From Mycobacterium sp. (GTDB lineage: Bacteria > Actinomycetota > Actinomycetes > Mycobacteriales > Mycobacteriaceae): DNA of 64,000 bases. The stretch lies in the NCBI GenBank assembly GCA_021732005.1, contig JAKFVT010000028.1, positions 1 to 64,000 of the forward strand. Direction: 5' to 3'. Shown here piece after piece: positions 16,098 through 25,231 of this stretch. The translations under genes and the position numbers were made by a program. The notes below the pieces were generated by a model. The model had not been told where the DNA came from. It ran no database searches and saw nothing but the letters and a program-made list of their open reading frames with translations. Every line of letters starts with the position of its first letter. Position 1 is the stretch's first letter.

Positions 16098-17228
16098 CTA
16101 TGCGATCGACTGGCTGGCGTCACCGCTGACGTCCGGTCGACGCCGGTCGATCGGGTCGGTGTTCTGGTGCCGGCAGCCGTTGCCGCCGGCGCGCTTGGCG
16201 CGGTACATCGCCCAGTCCGCGTTGGCCACCAGTCGGTCGACGAGCACCTTGTGGTCACCGTAGGTGTCGGACAATCGGACCGCCGTGGTGCCGACGCTGG
16301 CGGTGACCCCGGCCGGCGACTCCGCGATCGCGGTGCAGATCCGCTGCGCCAACTCGTTGCAGTCCGCGCTGGGCAACGCGGTCGCCACCAGGAACTCCTC
16401 ACCTCCGCTGCGGGCGACCACCGCCTCGGTACCGGCAGCATCCTCGATGGCGCGGGCGACGTGCACCAGCGCCTCGTCACCGGCGGCGTGCCCGTAGCGG
16501 TCATTGACCGACTTGAACTTGTCCAGGTCGATCAGGGCCACCGCGAGGTGAGCGTCGGCATGACGTCCCGACTCGATCAGCCCGAACGTCTGAGTGTGGA
16601 AAAGTCGCCGGTTGAGTAATCCGGTCAGCGGATCACGTTCGGCGCGAAGAAGATCGACGCCGAGCGCGTTCACCAGAATCTGGATGGCCAGCGGCAACGC
16701 GATGTTGATCTGGATGATCAACCACCAGTCCACGCCGGCGATGATCAACTGCCCTTCGGCGGCCATGCGCACCGCACCCCAGGTGGCCACGGTGGCCGCG
16801 ACAAAGAAGTTGTACAGCACCAGAGCAGTGGTGTGGAAGAACGCGATGTAGGCGCCGATCGTCGCGAACGAGATGCAGCCGACCAGGGCATGCAGTGGAC
16901 TCGGATTGGCCACGCAGGCTAACGCCATCGATGCGTTGGTGATCAATACGAAAACCACCGACTCACGCCGGGTCGGCCACTTGACCGTGAACAGCGCGGC
17001 CCCGACCACACCGCCGGCAATGGCCAGCCACGTCATCGCTCTGGGGACGGTTCCGATCGGCCCGTCGGGCGAATGCAGCATGCCCAGCAGGCACGCGACC
17101 ATCGAGACGGCGAGAAATGCCATCAGCGCGCGCGCCGGACCGCGCATACCACGGTCAGCGAGGTAGCCGCTCAACCATTCGTAATGGGTGGATTGCTGCC
17201 ACCAACGCCTGAGCGCATCCCTCACCAT
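16098..17228 (-). CDS. Membrane-bound diguanylate cyclase (GGDEF)
   Basis: A 376-residue protein that would make cyclic di-GMP. The N-terminal half has about six membrane segments between residues 32 and 190 and no recognised sensor domain. The GGDEF domain starts with RDPLTGLLNRR (198-208), has IDLDKFKSVND (about 233-243) and the signature GGEEF (275-279), an active-type variant. No RxxD inhibitory site is visible five residues before the signature, so product inhibition may be weak. A GAF-EAL protein at 23259-24689 is a possible counterpart. Confidence 0.9.
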   Translation of the reverse strand: MVRDALRRWWQQSTHYEWLSGYLADRGMRGPARALMAFLAVSMVACLLGMLHSPDGPIGTVPRAMTWLAIAGGVVGAALFTVKWPTRRESVVFVLITNASMALACVANPSPLHALVGCISFATIGAYIAFFHTTALVLYNFFVAATVATWGAVRMAAEGQLIIAGVDWWLIIQINIALPLAIQILVNALGVDLLRAERDPLTGLLNRRLFHTQTFGLIESGRHADAHLAVALIDLDKFKSVNDRYGHAAGDEALVHVARAIEDAAGTEAVVARSGGEEFLVATALPSADCNELAQRICTAIAESPAGVTASVGTTAVRLSDTYGDHKVLVDRLVANADWAMYRAKRAGGNGCRHQNTDPIDRRRPDVSGDASQSIA

Positions 17229-17297
17229 TGAGCGACCCCCACGAGCACCAGGAACTTCGGCACAACGATACCGCTGGTTAGGGCATGCTCGTGCCGA

Positions 17298-17981
17298 CTA
17301 CGTGCCCCTGGTCGCGATTACCCGGTCCGCGATGTCGACAAGCCGGGTGTTGGAGGTCTGCGACAGCTCGCGCAGCATCTCGAACGCGCGCAGGGCGTCG
17401 ACGTTGAACCGTTCCATGATCACGCCCTTGGCCTGACCGATGAGATCGCGGGTGTTCAATGCGGACTCGAGCTGCTCGCCGTGCCGGCTGGCCAGGATTG
17501 CCGACGCGGCGTGGGCGGCCAGCACCGAACCGATCGCCTCGGACTGCCCGTCGAAGGCGTGCGGCTGCATGCCGAACAAATTCAGTGCGCCGGCGGTCGT
17601 GTCGCCGGTGTAGAGCTTGAAGGACAAGCCGCTGCGCACCCCGAGTTCGGTGACCGCGGCGCTGTACTTCGGCCAGCGCCGCTCGGTGGCGAAGTCATCG
17701 GTGCGCACAATCAGTTCGTCGACGGCAGCCTGAATGCACGGGCCTTCCCCACAGGCCTCCTGCAGCGCGTCGATCTCATAGATCAGATCCGACGTCCCGA
17801 ACAGTGACTCGAACTTGCCGCCCTTGCCGATCAACAGCACGCCACAGGTGTCGGTTCCGGGAATCATCTCCGTCGCCGCGGCGGTTACTCCGGCCAGCAC
17901 CTCGTCGACATTGCGGGGTGGCGCCGTGGCTCTGGCCAACTCAGCCATCCGCAGCGCCAGATCGTGGTTGGTCGAAGACAC
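17298..17981 (-). CDS. GAF and ANTAR domain protein (putative transcription antiterminator)
   Basis: 227 residues from GTG 17981, which has GAGGAAG about nine bases upstream; GTG 17999 is an alternative adding six residues. The GAF domain is about 15-150 and contains ACGEGPCIQA, a pattern common in mycobacterial GAF-ANTAR proteins. The ANTAR domain is at the end (LIGQAKGVIMERFNVDALRAFEMLRELSQ). ANTAR proteins bind paired hexaloop hairpins in mRNA and prevent termination; the RNA targets are not evident here. Confidence 0.88.
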   Translation of the reverse strand: MSSTNHDLALRMAELARATAPPRNVDEVLAGVTAAATEMIPGTDTCGVLLIGKGGKFESLFGTSDLIYEIDALQEACGEGPCIQAAVDELIVRTDDFATERRWPKYSAAVTELGVRSGLSFKLYTGDTTAGALNLFGMQPHAFDGQSEAIGSVLAAHAASAILASRHGEQLESALNTRDLIGQAKGVIMERFNVDALRAFEMLRELSQTSNTRLVDIADRVIATRGT

Positions 17982-18209
17982 CCAGCAAGTCTTCCTCACG
18001 AAGGCCGGATTGACGAACGCGGCTCCTCAACCGAGACGTTTGCGGATTTCCCACTGGGGCATGCTGGGCTGCAAGCGGGCGTGGTGGTCGACACCCACGC
18101 CCGTGAGGTCCTGTCGGTTCAGACCGCGAGCCGACGGGGCCGCCCCTGGTTATCGCGCGCTCCGGGGAATCCGGCCCGGCACTCTCTTAGCTGTAGTAAT
18201 TTCGGCGGT

Positions 18210-19439
18210 GTGGCGAGCAATGTCTGGATCCTTGGCGGCTATCAGACCGACTTCGCCCGGAACCTCACCCGGGAGAGCCGTGATTTCGCCGATCTGACCA
18301 CCGAGGTCGTCGACCTGACGCTCAGCGAATCGATGATCGACGCCGCCGACATCGACGTCGTGCATGTCGCCAATGCATTCGGTGAGATGTTCGCCCGCCA
18401 GGGGCATCTCGGCGCGATGCCCGCCACCGTGCACGACGGACTGTGGGACACCCCGGCGACCCGGCACGAGGCGGCGTGCGCCTCCGGCAGCGTGGCCGCA
18501 TTGGCGGCGATGGCCGATCTGCGGGCCGGCAACTACCGCACCGCGCTGGTGATCGGCGTGGAGTTGGAGAAGACGGTGCCCGGTGATATCGCGGCCGCCC
18601 ACCTGGGTGCCGCGGCATGGACCGGCCACGAGGCCGAGGACGCCACATACGTGTGGCCGTCGATGTTCTCCCGAGTCGCCGACGAATACGACCGTCGTTT
18701 CGGTCTCGATGACGCGCACCTGCACGCGATCGCCGCGCTGAATTTCGCCAACGCCAAACGCAACCCCAACGCCCAGACTCGGGACTGGACGGTCCCCGAT
18801 CTGGCCACCCAGGGCAACGACGACGCGGTCAACCCGCCCACCGAGGGCCGGATCCGCCGCTATGACTGCAGCCAGATGACCGACGGCGCCGCGGGCGTCG
18901 TCCTGGTCAACGACGACTTCCTGCGCGACCACCCGGGCGTGCGCCCGATCGGGCTGATCGAGGGCTGGGGTCACCGCACCGTCGGTTTGGGGCTGCAGCA
19001 GAAACTCGACCGCGACGCCGCCAACCCCTATGTGCTGCCCCACGTCCGGGCTGCCGTGTACGACGCGTTCAGCCGGGCCGGCGTCGGTCTCGACGATCTC
19101 GACGGCATCGAGGTACACGACTGCTTCACCCCGAGTGAGTACCTCGCCATCGACCACATCGGTCTGACCGGACCGGGCGAGTCCTGGAAGGCGATCGAGA
19201 ACGGGGAGATCGAGATCGGCGGCCGGCTGCCGATCAACCCCAGCGGCGGCCTGATCGGTGGCGGCCACCCGGTGGGCGCGTCCGGCATCCGGATGATGCT
19301 CGACGCCGCCAAACAGGTCAGCGATCTCGCCGGCGGCTACCAGGTCGACGGCGCGCGCCGCTTCGGCACGCTCAATTTCGGCGGAAGTACAGCAACCACA
19401 GTCAGTTTCGTGATCAGATCGGCAGACGATGGACACTGA
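18210..19439 (+). CDS. Thiolase-like acetyl-CoA acetyltransferase / lipid-transfer type (Rv0914c-like)
   Basis: 409 residues from GTG 18210, close to Rv0914c (412). The thiolase fold shows the nucleophile C90 in HEAACASGS, EVHDCFTPSE near residue 305, and GGHPVGASGIRM with the second catalytic histidine in the C-terminal third. Proteins of this branch act on branched or steroid-type acyl-CoA esters and some are retro-aldolase partners rather than true thiolases. The 3' end overlaps the carotenoid oxygenase start by 11 bases, so both are made from one mRNA, as in M. tuberculosis. Confidence 0.88.
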   Translation: MASNVWILGGYQTDFARNLTRESRDFADLTTEVVDLTLSESMIDAADIDVVHVANAFGEMFARQGHLGAMPATVHDGLWDTPATRHEAACASGSVAALAAMADLRAGNYRTALVIGVELEKTVPGDIAAAHLGAAAWTGHEAEDATYVWPSMFSRVADEYDRRFGLDDAHLHAIAALNFANAKRNPNAQTRDWTVPDLATQGNDDAVNPPTEGRIRRYDCSQMTDGAAGVVLVNDDFLRDHPGVRPIGLIEGWGHRTVGLGLQQKLDRDAANPYVLPHVRAAVYDAFSRAGVGLDDLDGIEVHDCFTPSEYLAIDHIGLTGPGESWKAIENGEIEIGGRLPINPSGGLIGGGHPVGASGIRMMLDAAKQVSDLAGGYQVDGARRFGTLNFGGSTATTVSFVIRSADDGH

Positions 19440-20982
19440 GATCGTCGGCAAGTTCCTGTCGACGCTACCCGAGGACGACGACCACCCATACCGCACCGGC
19501 CCATGGCGGCCGCAGACCACTGAGTGGCGCGACGACGATCTCACCGTCGTCGACGGCGAGATCCCGACCGACCTCGACGGGGTGTACCTGCGCAACACCG
19601 AGAACCCGCTGCACCCGGCGCTGAAGGCGTACCACCCCTTCGACGGTGACGGCATGCTGCACATCGTCGGCTTCCGGGACGGAAAAGCGTTCTACCGCAA
19701 CCGTTTCATCCGCACCGACGGATTCGAGGCGGAGAACGCCGCAGGCGGTCCGCTCTGGCCGGGCCTGGCCGAACCGTTGTCGCTGGCGAAGGTCGACTAC
19801 GGCTGGGGTGCGCGCACCCTGATGAAGGACGCCTCCAGCACCGACGTCGTGGTGCACCGCGGCACCGCGCTGACGAGCTTCTATCAGTGCGGAGACCTGT
19901 ACCGCGTCGACCCGTACTCCGCCGAGACGCTCGGCAAGGAGACCTTCAACGGTGGGTTCCCGGGCGACTGGGGTGTCTCGGCTCATCCCAAGGTCGACGA
20001 CCGCACCGACGAGATGTTGTTCTTCAACTACTCCAAGAACGCGCCCTACATGCACTACGGCGTGGTCGACGCCAACAACGACCTGGTGCACTACACCGAT
20101 GTGCCGCTGCCCGGCCCCCGGCTACCGCACGACATGGCGTTCACCCGAAACTACGTGATCCTCAACGATTTCCCACTGTTCTGGGATCCGGAGCTGTTGC
20201 AGCGTGACGTGCACATGGCCCGGTTCCACCGCGACATACCGTCGCGGTTCGCCGTGCTGCCCCGGCGCGGAACCATTGACCAGATCCCGGGTCGCTCCGC
20301 TCCTGCCCTTCGAGCCGACATCCAGTGGTTCGAGGCCGACCCGACGTTCGTACTGCACTTCGTCAACGCCTACGAGGACGGCGACGAGATCGTGCTGGAC
20401 GGCTTCTTCCAGGGCGATCCCGAGCCGACGGACAACGGCACCGGAACCAAGTGGCAGCGGGCGTTCCGGTTCCTCGCGCTGGACCGCATGCAGGCCCGGC
20501 TGCACCGCTGGCGGCTCAACCTCGTCACCGGCGGTCTCACCGAAGAACCGTTGTCGGACAGCATCACCGAGTTCGGCATGATCAACACCGGCCATCTCGG
20601 TGAGCCGTATCGCTACACCTGGGCCGCCAGCGGCAAGCCCGGCTGGTTCCTGTTCGACGGGCTGGTCCGGCACGACGTGCGCACCGGCGCCGAGGAGCGC
20701 TACTCCTTCGGCGACGGGGTCTACGGCAGCGAGACCGCAATGGCACCCCGCGTCGGCAGCCGAGCCGAGGACGACGGTTACCTGGTCACCCTGACCACTG
20801 ATATGACCGAAGACGCCTCGTACTGCCTGGTGTTCGACGCGGCTCGGCTGGCCGACGGCCCGGTATGCACACTCAAACTGCCCGAACGGATCTCGAGTGG
20901 CACCCACTCCACCTGGGTGGCCGGCTCCGCGTTGCGCCGGTGGCATACCGCCGACTCGGCGGCCGACGCGATCGGTCTGTAG
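19429..20982 (+). CDS. Carotenoid/stilbene-type cleavage dioxygenase (Rv0913c-like)
   Basis: A 517-residue RPE65-family non-haem iron dioxygenase that cleaves a conjugated double bond in carotenoids or stilbenes. The four iron-binding histidines probably fall in SAHPKVDD, LPHDMAF, LHFVNAYED and GTHSTW, in the expected order. HPFDGDGMLH near residue 67 is a family motif. ATG 19429 lies inside the thiolase gene. The last base of its stop overlaps the start of the HxlR regulator, making a three-gene operon. Confidence 0.9.
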   Translation: MDTEIVGKFLSTLPEDDDHPYRTGPWRPQTTEWRDDDLTVVDGEIPTDLDGVYLRNTENPLHPALKAYHPFDGDGMLHIVGFRDGKAFYRNRFIRTDGFEAENAAGGPLWPGLAEPLSLAKVDYGWGARTLMKDASSTDVVVHRGTALTSFYQCGDLYRVDPYSAETLGKETFNGGFPGDWGVSAHPKVDDRTDEMLFFNYSKNAPYMHYGVVDANNDLVHYTDVPLPGPRLPHDMAFTRNYVILNDFPLFWDPELLQRDVHMARFHRDIPSRFAVLPRRGTIDQIPGRSAPALRADIQWFEADPTFVLHFVNAYEDGDEIVLDGFFQGDPEPTDNGTGTKWQRAFRFLALDRMQARLHRWRLNLVTGGLTEEPLSDSITEFGMINTGHLGEPYRYTWAASGKPGWFLFDGLVRHDVRTGAEERYSFGDGVYGSETAMAPRVGSRAEDDGYLVTLTTDMTEDASYCLVFDAARLADGPVCTLKLPERISSGTHSTWVAGSALRRWHTADSAADAIGL

Positions 20983-21938
20983 TGATCGGAGTGCACTCCG
21001 CCGAGACGCCCACCGTCTTGGCGCCCGACAGTGCCAATGCCATCGGGCGGATGCTCGGGCTATTGGGCGACGAGTGGAACCTGTTGATCATCCAGCAGGC
21101 GCTGCTCGGCGCCAGCCGCTACAGCCAGTTCATGTCGCGGCTGCCGATCTCCAACTCGGTGCTGACCAACCGGCTCCGCACACTGGTCGGCGACTGCCTG
21201 CTGACCCGCAAGGTGCATGCCTCCACCCGCGCGCGCACCGAGTACCTCATCACCAGCCGCGGCCGCTCACTGTGGCCGACGATGCTGGCGATCTGGGAGT
21301 GGGAACGCAACTGGGTCACCGAACATCGGGAGAAATTGCCTGCGATGCGGCATCTGGCGTGCGGGTCGCATTTCGCACCCTTGTTGCGCTGCAACACCTG
21401 TCATGCCGTCGTCACCGGATCCGAAGTGGAGCTGGCCCTCGGACCGAGTGGTGACTGGGCTCGGTCGGCACCGGCCGCCTCGACGCGGCGCCGCTCGGAA
21501 TCGGATACCAGCGCCCGCCAGGCCGGGTTGTTCCCCGAGACCATGAGCGTGTTCGGCAACCGTTGGGCCGCAGCACTTTTGGTGGCGGCGTTCCTCGGCA
21601 CCACCCGCTTCACCGATTTCCAGACCCAGCTCGGGGCACCGCCCAGTCTGCTGGCCGAACGGCTCCAGACGTTCTGCACTCTGGGCGTGTTCACCACATC
21701 GCCCGCAGAGCGGTCCGGTCCGGAGCGGGCCGCCTACCTGCTGACCGACAAGGGCCGGGCGTTCTTCCCGGTGTTGACCGCGGCACTGCAGTGGGCGCAG
21801 TGGTGGTTCCAGGCGCCCGAGGGTCCTGCCGTGGTGATGACCCACCACGATTGCGGGGCCGGTTTCACCGGCGAACTGGCCTGCGACCGGTGCACCGAAC
21901 GGCTCACCGGGGCCGAGGTCAGCACCGTCGCTATTTAG
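20982..21938 (+). CDS. HxlR-family regulator with two winged-helix domains
   Basis: 318 residues from GTG 20982 (GTG 20991 is possible). Two HxlR-type winged-helix domains lie in tandem: about 20-120 (LLGDEWNLLIIQQALLGASRYSQF) and 190-285 (VFGNRWAAALLVAAFLGTTRFTDF). Each is followed by a short cysteine pair (LRCNTCHA; LACDRCTE) that may bind zinc. HxlR proteins normally have one such domain and act as dimers; the duplication would make a pseudo-dimer. It probably controls the thiolase/dioxygenase operon it ends. The 3' end overlaps the converging lipoprotein gene by eight bases. Confidence 0.85.
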   Translation: MIGVHSAETPTVLAPDSANAIGRMLGLLGDEWNLLIIQQALLGASRYSQFMSRLPISNSVLTNRLRTLVGDCLLTRKVHASTRARTEYLITSRGRSLWPTMLAIWEWERNWVTEHREKLPAMRHLACGSHFAPLLRCNTCHAVVTGSEVELALGPSGDWARSAPAASTRRRSESDTSARQAGLFPETMSVFGNRWAAALLVAAFLGTTRFTDFQTQLGAPPSLLAERLQTFCTLGVFTTSPAERSGPERAAYLLTDKGRAFFPVLTAALQWAQWWFQAPEGPAVVMTHHDCGAGFTGELACDRCTERLTGAEVSTVAI

Positions 21939-22545
21939 CCGGGACTATCTGGAATCCCTTGAGGATCGTCGCCGAATCGGCTGCGTACGTTGGGTTGTCG
22001 GGCTTGATGGTCTGCACCGTCAACGTGCTGACATAGTTCACGTCACCGTCGGTGAAGACCACCGCCAGTGAGGTCGCGGTGCGGGCCGGGATCTTGCCCA
22101 TCGCCGGGGCGGTGTACGTCGTGGACTGGGCCGTCGACCCGCAGACCGTCGCGGAACTGGTCTTCAGATCCGTCACCTTCAACCGCGTCACCAGCTGTTT
22201 GTTCTGGATGTCGAGGATCTGCTGGGCGTTGCCCTCCTTGGCAGCCACCTTCTGCAGGGTGACGACCGCGTTGGGCGTGAATCCGTCCTCGGCCAGCGCC
22301 GGGTTGCGGATGGCGTACCGGATGGATTCGGAGTCCAGTTTGTCGGTGCGTTCCCAGCCCTGAGGCTGCGGAAGCCGAAGCCTCGGTTCCTGGTCGGTTC
22401 GGGTGGGGACGTCGACGAGCGGCGCCGACACCTCGTCGCACTTGGCCGCGACCGGCTTGTTGTCGTCGGAACAGCCCGTGATCGTCACCGCGAGTGCGGC
22501 CGCCAGTACGGCCGACACGATTCCCGTCGCCTTGCGCAAAGTCAT
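21931..22545 (-). CDS. Lipoprotein, LpqN/LpqT-like
   Basis: A 204-residue lipoprotein: hydrophobic signal sequence with lipobox TITGC (C25 acylated). The mature domain, with RLPQPQGWERT and YAIRNPALAEDGFTPNAVVTLQ, resembles the LpqN/LpqT (MK35) family of cell-envelope lipoproteins in mycobacteria; LpqN has been linked to envelope biogenesis and binding of secreted partners. The start ATG 22545 is 58 bases from the CIRCE element of the divergent hsp20 gene. Confidence 0.82.
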   Translation of the reverse strand: MTLRKATGIVSAVLAAALAVTITGCSDDNKPVAAKCDEVSAPLVDVPTRTDQEPRLRLPQPQGWERTDKLDSESIRYAIRNPALAEDGFTPNAVVTLQKVAAKEGNAQQILDIQNKQLVTRLKVTDLKTSSATVCGSTAQSTTYTAPAMGKIPARTATSLAVVFTDGDVNYVSTLTVQTIKPDNPTYAADSATILKGFQIVPAK

Positions 22546-22602
22546 CCCTTCGAAAAGCCCGGCCCAGCCTACCGGTGGCGGGAAGAATCCGGTCGAAAAG
22601 TA

Positions 22603-22629
22603 TTAGCACTCGCCACCATCGAGTGCTAA
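22603..22629. promoter_or_regulatory. CIRCE element (HrcA operator)
   Basis: TTAGCACTC at 22603-22611, nine-base spacer, and GAGTGCTAA at 22621-22629 form the perfect CIRCE inverted repeat. HrcA binds it and represses chaperone genes at normal temperature. It lies 71 bases upstream of the hsp20 start and would overlap that promoter. The divergent lipoprotein is also close enough to be affected. Confidence 0.95.
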
Positions 22630-22700
22630 TCTGTGCCGTGCACAGTAAAGCTGCCCGCCAGGGTGGTGGGCTGCGTACAGGGATGCAGGAGGTGAGTACT

Positions 22701-23150
22701 GTGCTCCGCTTCGATCCGTTCAATGAAATTGAAGCCATGACCCGGGGACTGCTGACCAGCCAAACCGGAACCGATCGCAGCCCCCGATTCATGCCGATGG
22801 ACCTCTACAAAGTCGAGGACCATTACGTGCTGACGGCCGATCTTCCCGGTGTGGATCCCGGTTCGATCGACGTCAACGTCGACAACGGCACGCTCACGCT
22901 GACGGCGCACCGCTCGGCCCGCTCCGAGGACTCGGTGCAATGGCTGACCAGCGAGAGGTTCTTCGGCACCTACCGTCGCCAGTTGGCACTCGGCGACGGT
23001 ATCGACACCGCCAAGATCTCGGCCACCTACGAGAACGGCGTGCTGACGGTGACGATCCCGCTGGCCGAACGGGCCAAGCCCCGCCGCATCGAGGTCACCC
23101 GTTCCGGCGAAAGCAAGCCGATCGAGCCGACGACCATCGACGCGGGCTGA
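22701..23150 (+). CDS. Small heat-shock protein Hsp20 (alpha-crystallin family)
   Basis: 149 residues. AGGAGGTGA (22687-22695) with 5-base spacing selects GTG 22701. The N-terminus MLRFDPFNEIEAMTR is that of the mycobacterial 18 kDa antigen/Acr2 type. The alpha-crystallin domain runs about 35-130 (MDLYKVEDHYVLTADLPGVD...FFGTYRRQLALGDGID, ENGVLTVTIP), followed by a short polar tail. It is an ATP-independent holdase in the cytosol. A perfect CIRCE element upstream indicates HrcA control; a bidirectional hairpin terminator follows. Confidence 0.95.
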   Translation: MLRFDPFNEIEAMTRGLLTSQTGTDRSPRFMPMDLYKVEDHYVLTADLPGVDPGSIDVNVDNGTLTLTAHRSARSEDSVQWLTSERFFGTYRRQLALGDGIDTAKISATYENGVLTVTIPLAERAKPRRIEVTRSGESKPIEPTTIDAG

Positions 23151-23167
23151 GGCCCAACCGATTCCGT

Positions 23168-23217
23168 GACGTTCCGTGCTCAGCCGCCATACTCGGCGGC
23201 TGAGCATGGAAACGTCG
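23168..23217. terminator. Bidirectional hairpin terminator
   Basis: TGCTCAGCCGCC (23177-23188) and GGCGGCTGAGCA (23195-23206) form a perfect 12-pair stem with a 6-base loop. The flanks GACGTTCCG and TGGAAACGTC extend the stem with mismatch and a bulge. It lies between the 3' ends of converging hsp20 and the GAF-EAL gene. There is no U-tract, as is common in mycobacteria. This is the only strong terminator hairpin noticed at a convergent junction in the window. Confidence 0.85.
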
Positions 23218-23258
23218 TAGTGGTCGGTCGGCGCGGATCGCCTGCCTCACAACATGGT

Positions 23259-24689
23259 TCAGCCGGCGAGATCGACGACATCTGACGGTCGGCCGAGGTG
23301 AAACCCCTGGCCGTATTCGATGCCGAGACCGACCAGGGTCTCGAGCTGGCTGGGCGTCTCGATGGCCTCGGCCACCGTCTTCGCCCGCAGCTCGGAGGCA
23401 AGTGACTTCAGTGCGGTAGCCATCGCACGCTTGACCGGGTCGTCGTCGATGCCTGCGATCAACTCTCCGTCGATCTTGATGATGTCGGGACGTAGCCGCA
23501 GCAGCTGGGTGAAGTTGGCGTAGCCGGCGCCGGCATCGTCGACTGCGATCGATACGCCGCGATCCCGCAACGGCTTCAAACCGAGGTCCAGATCAGTGGG
23601 AAATGGTTCGTGCTCGGTGATTTCGACGATCAAGGCTCGGTCCTGGGAAGCGAGGGCGTCGTGAATAGCCGGCTCCAGCGCCGCGCTCGGACTCAGGTTG
23701 ACGGCTACCGGATAGTCACCGGGGATCGGATGCGCCGCCTTCAAGATGGTGCACAGCGCGGCATATTCCAGGTCGACGCCCCGGCCGAGTCGCCGGGCAG
23801 CGCCGAACCAGTGCATCGGCGTCAGATCCGCTGACTCGGGAAACCTCATCAGGCCCTCGTAGGCGGCTGTGGTGCTGTCTTCCAGACGGACGATGGGCTG
23901 GAAGACAGCCCTGAGCGCGTCCGGCTGAGCGAGCAGCACGTCGAGTCGTTCTTGCAGCCTCTCGGTCTCCACCGCTTCGGGAACCATCACCGAGGCGACG
24001 AACCGCGCCGTGAGTGCGCGTTGTCCTCGGTCGTCGCTGTCGGTCATCACCTGAGTCAACAGCGCCGAGAGTTGCAGCTGGGCGCCAACCAGTGCCGAGA
24101 CGAACTCGCTGATCGCCAACAGCGCGTCGACATCTGAGTCAGAGAACGCACCGACAGTGGTGGCCGCCAACAGGAGCGAACCGATCGGGTCACCGTTGTA
24201 CGTCAGCGGAATCACTGCCCACGACCGCGTGCCCCACTGCTTGTTCATCGCACGAACGCGCGTTGACAGCCGTTCGTCTGTCAGCGCATCGTGGATCAAC
24301 ATCGGGCGGTTGTCCCGTGCCGCAAGGCCCTGGACACTGCTGTCCTTGGGCACCACGAAACCCGTCGTCGCCGCAATCACGCCATGCGCGGACACGGTCA
24401 CGTACGCGTTATCGGAGCCGCGCAGCAGCGTGACGGCCGCCCCATCGGCGGCATGCATGAACGCGCACACCTGCTCAGCGACCCGACCGACCAACGACGC
24501 CGGGTCCATCGAGGCGGTCAGCGCCCGAACCAGTCGCTCCACAGCACCCCCATCTCCGCGCCACAGCAGGACCGTGGCGCCGTGAGGCGAATCTCTCAAT
24601 CCATCCAAGACAGTACTGGGTGAATCGGCAACAACCGTCAAGAATGGCGGCGGAGCCGGAACGTCAGGTTGTTGCGCACCGCAGGCCAT
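23259..24689 (-). CDS. GAF-EAL cyclic-di-GMP phosphodiesterase-type protein
   Basis: Up to 476 residues: GAF domain about 45-210 and EAL domain about 235-476. The EAL motif reads YEGLMRF, the later motifs VNLSP, EITEHE, DDAGAGY, KIDGE and AEAIET, and QGFHLGRP is near the end. The metal- and base-forming Glu, Asn, Asp and Lys positions appear present, so hydrolysis of c-di-GMP is plausible despite the altered loop (DDAG for DDFG). ATG 24689 overlaps the upstream acetyltransferase by 52 bases; TTG 24641 or 24608 would avoid most or all of that. Confidence 0.88.
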   Translation of the reverse strand: MACGAQQPDVPAPPPFLTVVADSPSTVLDGLRDSPHGATVLLWRGDGGAVERLVRALTASMDPASLVGRVAEQVCAFMHAADGAAVTLLRGSDNAYVTVSAHGVIAATTGFVVPKDSSVQGLAARDNRPMLIHDALTDERLSTRVRAMNKQWGTRSWAVIPLTYNGDPIGSLLLAATTVGAFSDSDVDALLAISEFVSALVGAQLQLSALLTQVMTDSDDRGQRALTARFVASVMVPEAVETERLQERLDVLLAQPDALRAVFQPIVRLEDSTTAAYEGLMRFPESADLTPMHWFGAARRLGRGVDLEYAALCTILKAAHPIPGDYPVAVNLSPSAALEPAIHDALASQDRALIVEITEHEPFPTDLDLGLKPLRDRGVSIAVDDAGAGYANFTQLLRLRPDIIKIDGELIAGIDDDPVKRAMATALKSLASELRAKTVAEAIETPSQLETLVGLGIEYGQGFHLGRPSDVVDLAG

Positions 24690-25231
24690 TCGATGTCCAG
24701 GATGGAGTAGACCACGGTGTCCCGGCGGGACCCGTCGGGCAGCAGTTGATGGCTGCGCAGCACGCCGTCGAGCTTGGCGCCGAGTCGTTCGATCGCCGCC
24801 CTACTGACCTGGTTGAAAAAGTGGGTGCGGAATTCCACAGCGACACAACCTAGTTCGTCGAACGCATGGGTGAGCAGCACCAATTTCGCCTCGGTGTTGA
24901 CCCCGGTCCGCCGCGCCGCCGCCGAGTGCCAGGTGTGGCCGATCTCGAGCCGGCGGTTGGCGGCGTCGACGTGGAACAGGCTCGATGAGCCGACGACCAC
25001 CCCGTCGGTGCGCCGGCGGATCACAAAGGTCACGCCCTCGTCGGCGCTCTGCATCGCCTGCATCCGGCTGACCCACGCCGCGGCGGTGTCCGGCGTGGGC
25101 GCGCTGGTGAACCACAACTCACCCACGTCGGCCGCGGCGGCGGCGATCTCGGGAACGTGGGATTCGTGCAGTGGTTCGAGGGAAACCCATTGCGCGCCGG
25201 TCAAAGTGACCGGTTCGACGAATCGGCTCAT
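24638..25231 (-). CDS. GNAT-family N-acetyltransferase
   Basis: 197 residues from ATG 25231. The RimJ/RimL-like GNAT fold shows VSLEPLHESHVPEI at the start, RRLEIGHTWHSAAARRTGVNTEAK (in the acetyl-CoA region) and HFFNQVSRAAIERLGAK, the classic segment of ribosomal-protein or small-amine acetyltransferases. Substrate unknown. The start overlaps the stop of the upstream membrane protein gene by ATGA (25228-25231), so the two are coupled. Confidence 0.87.
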   Translation of the reverse strand: MSRFVEPVTLTGAQWVSLEPLHESHVPEIAAAAADVGELWFTSAPTPDTAAAWVSRMQAMQSADEGVTFVIRRRTDGVVVGSSSLFHVDAANRRLEIGHTWHSAAARRTGVNTEAKLVLLTHAFDELGCVAVEFRTHFFNQVSRAAIERLGAKLDGVLRSHQLLPDGSRRDTVVYSILDIEWPAVRNNLTFRLRRHS

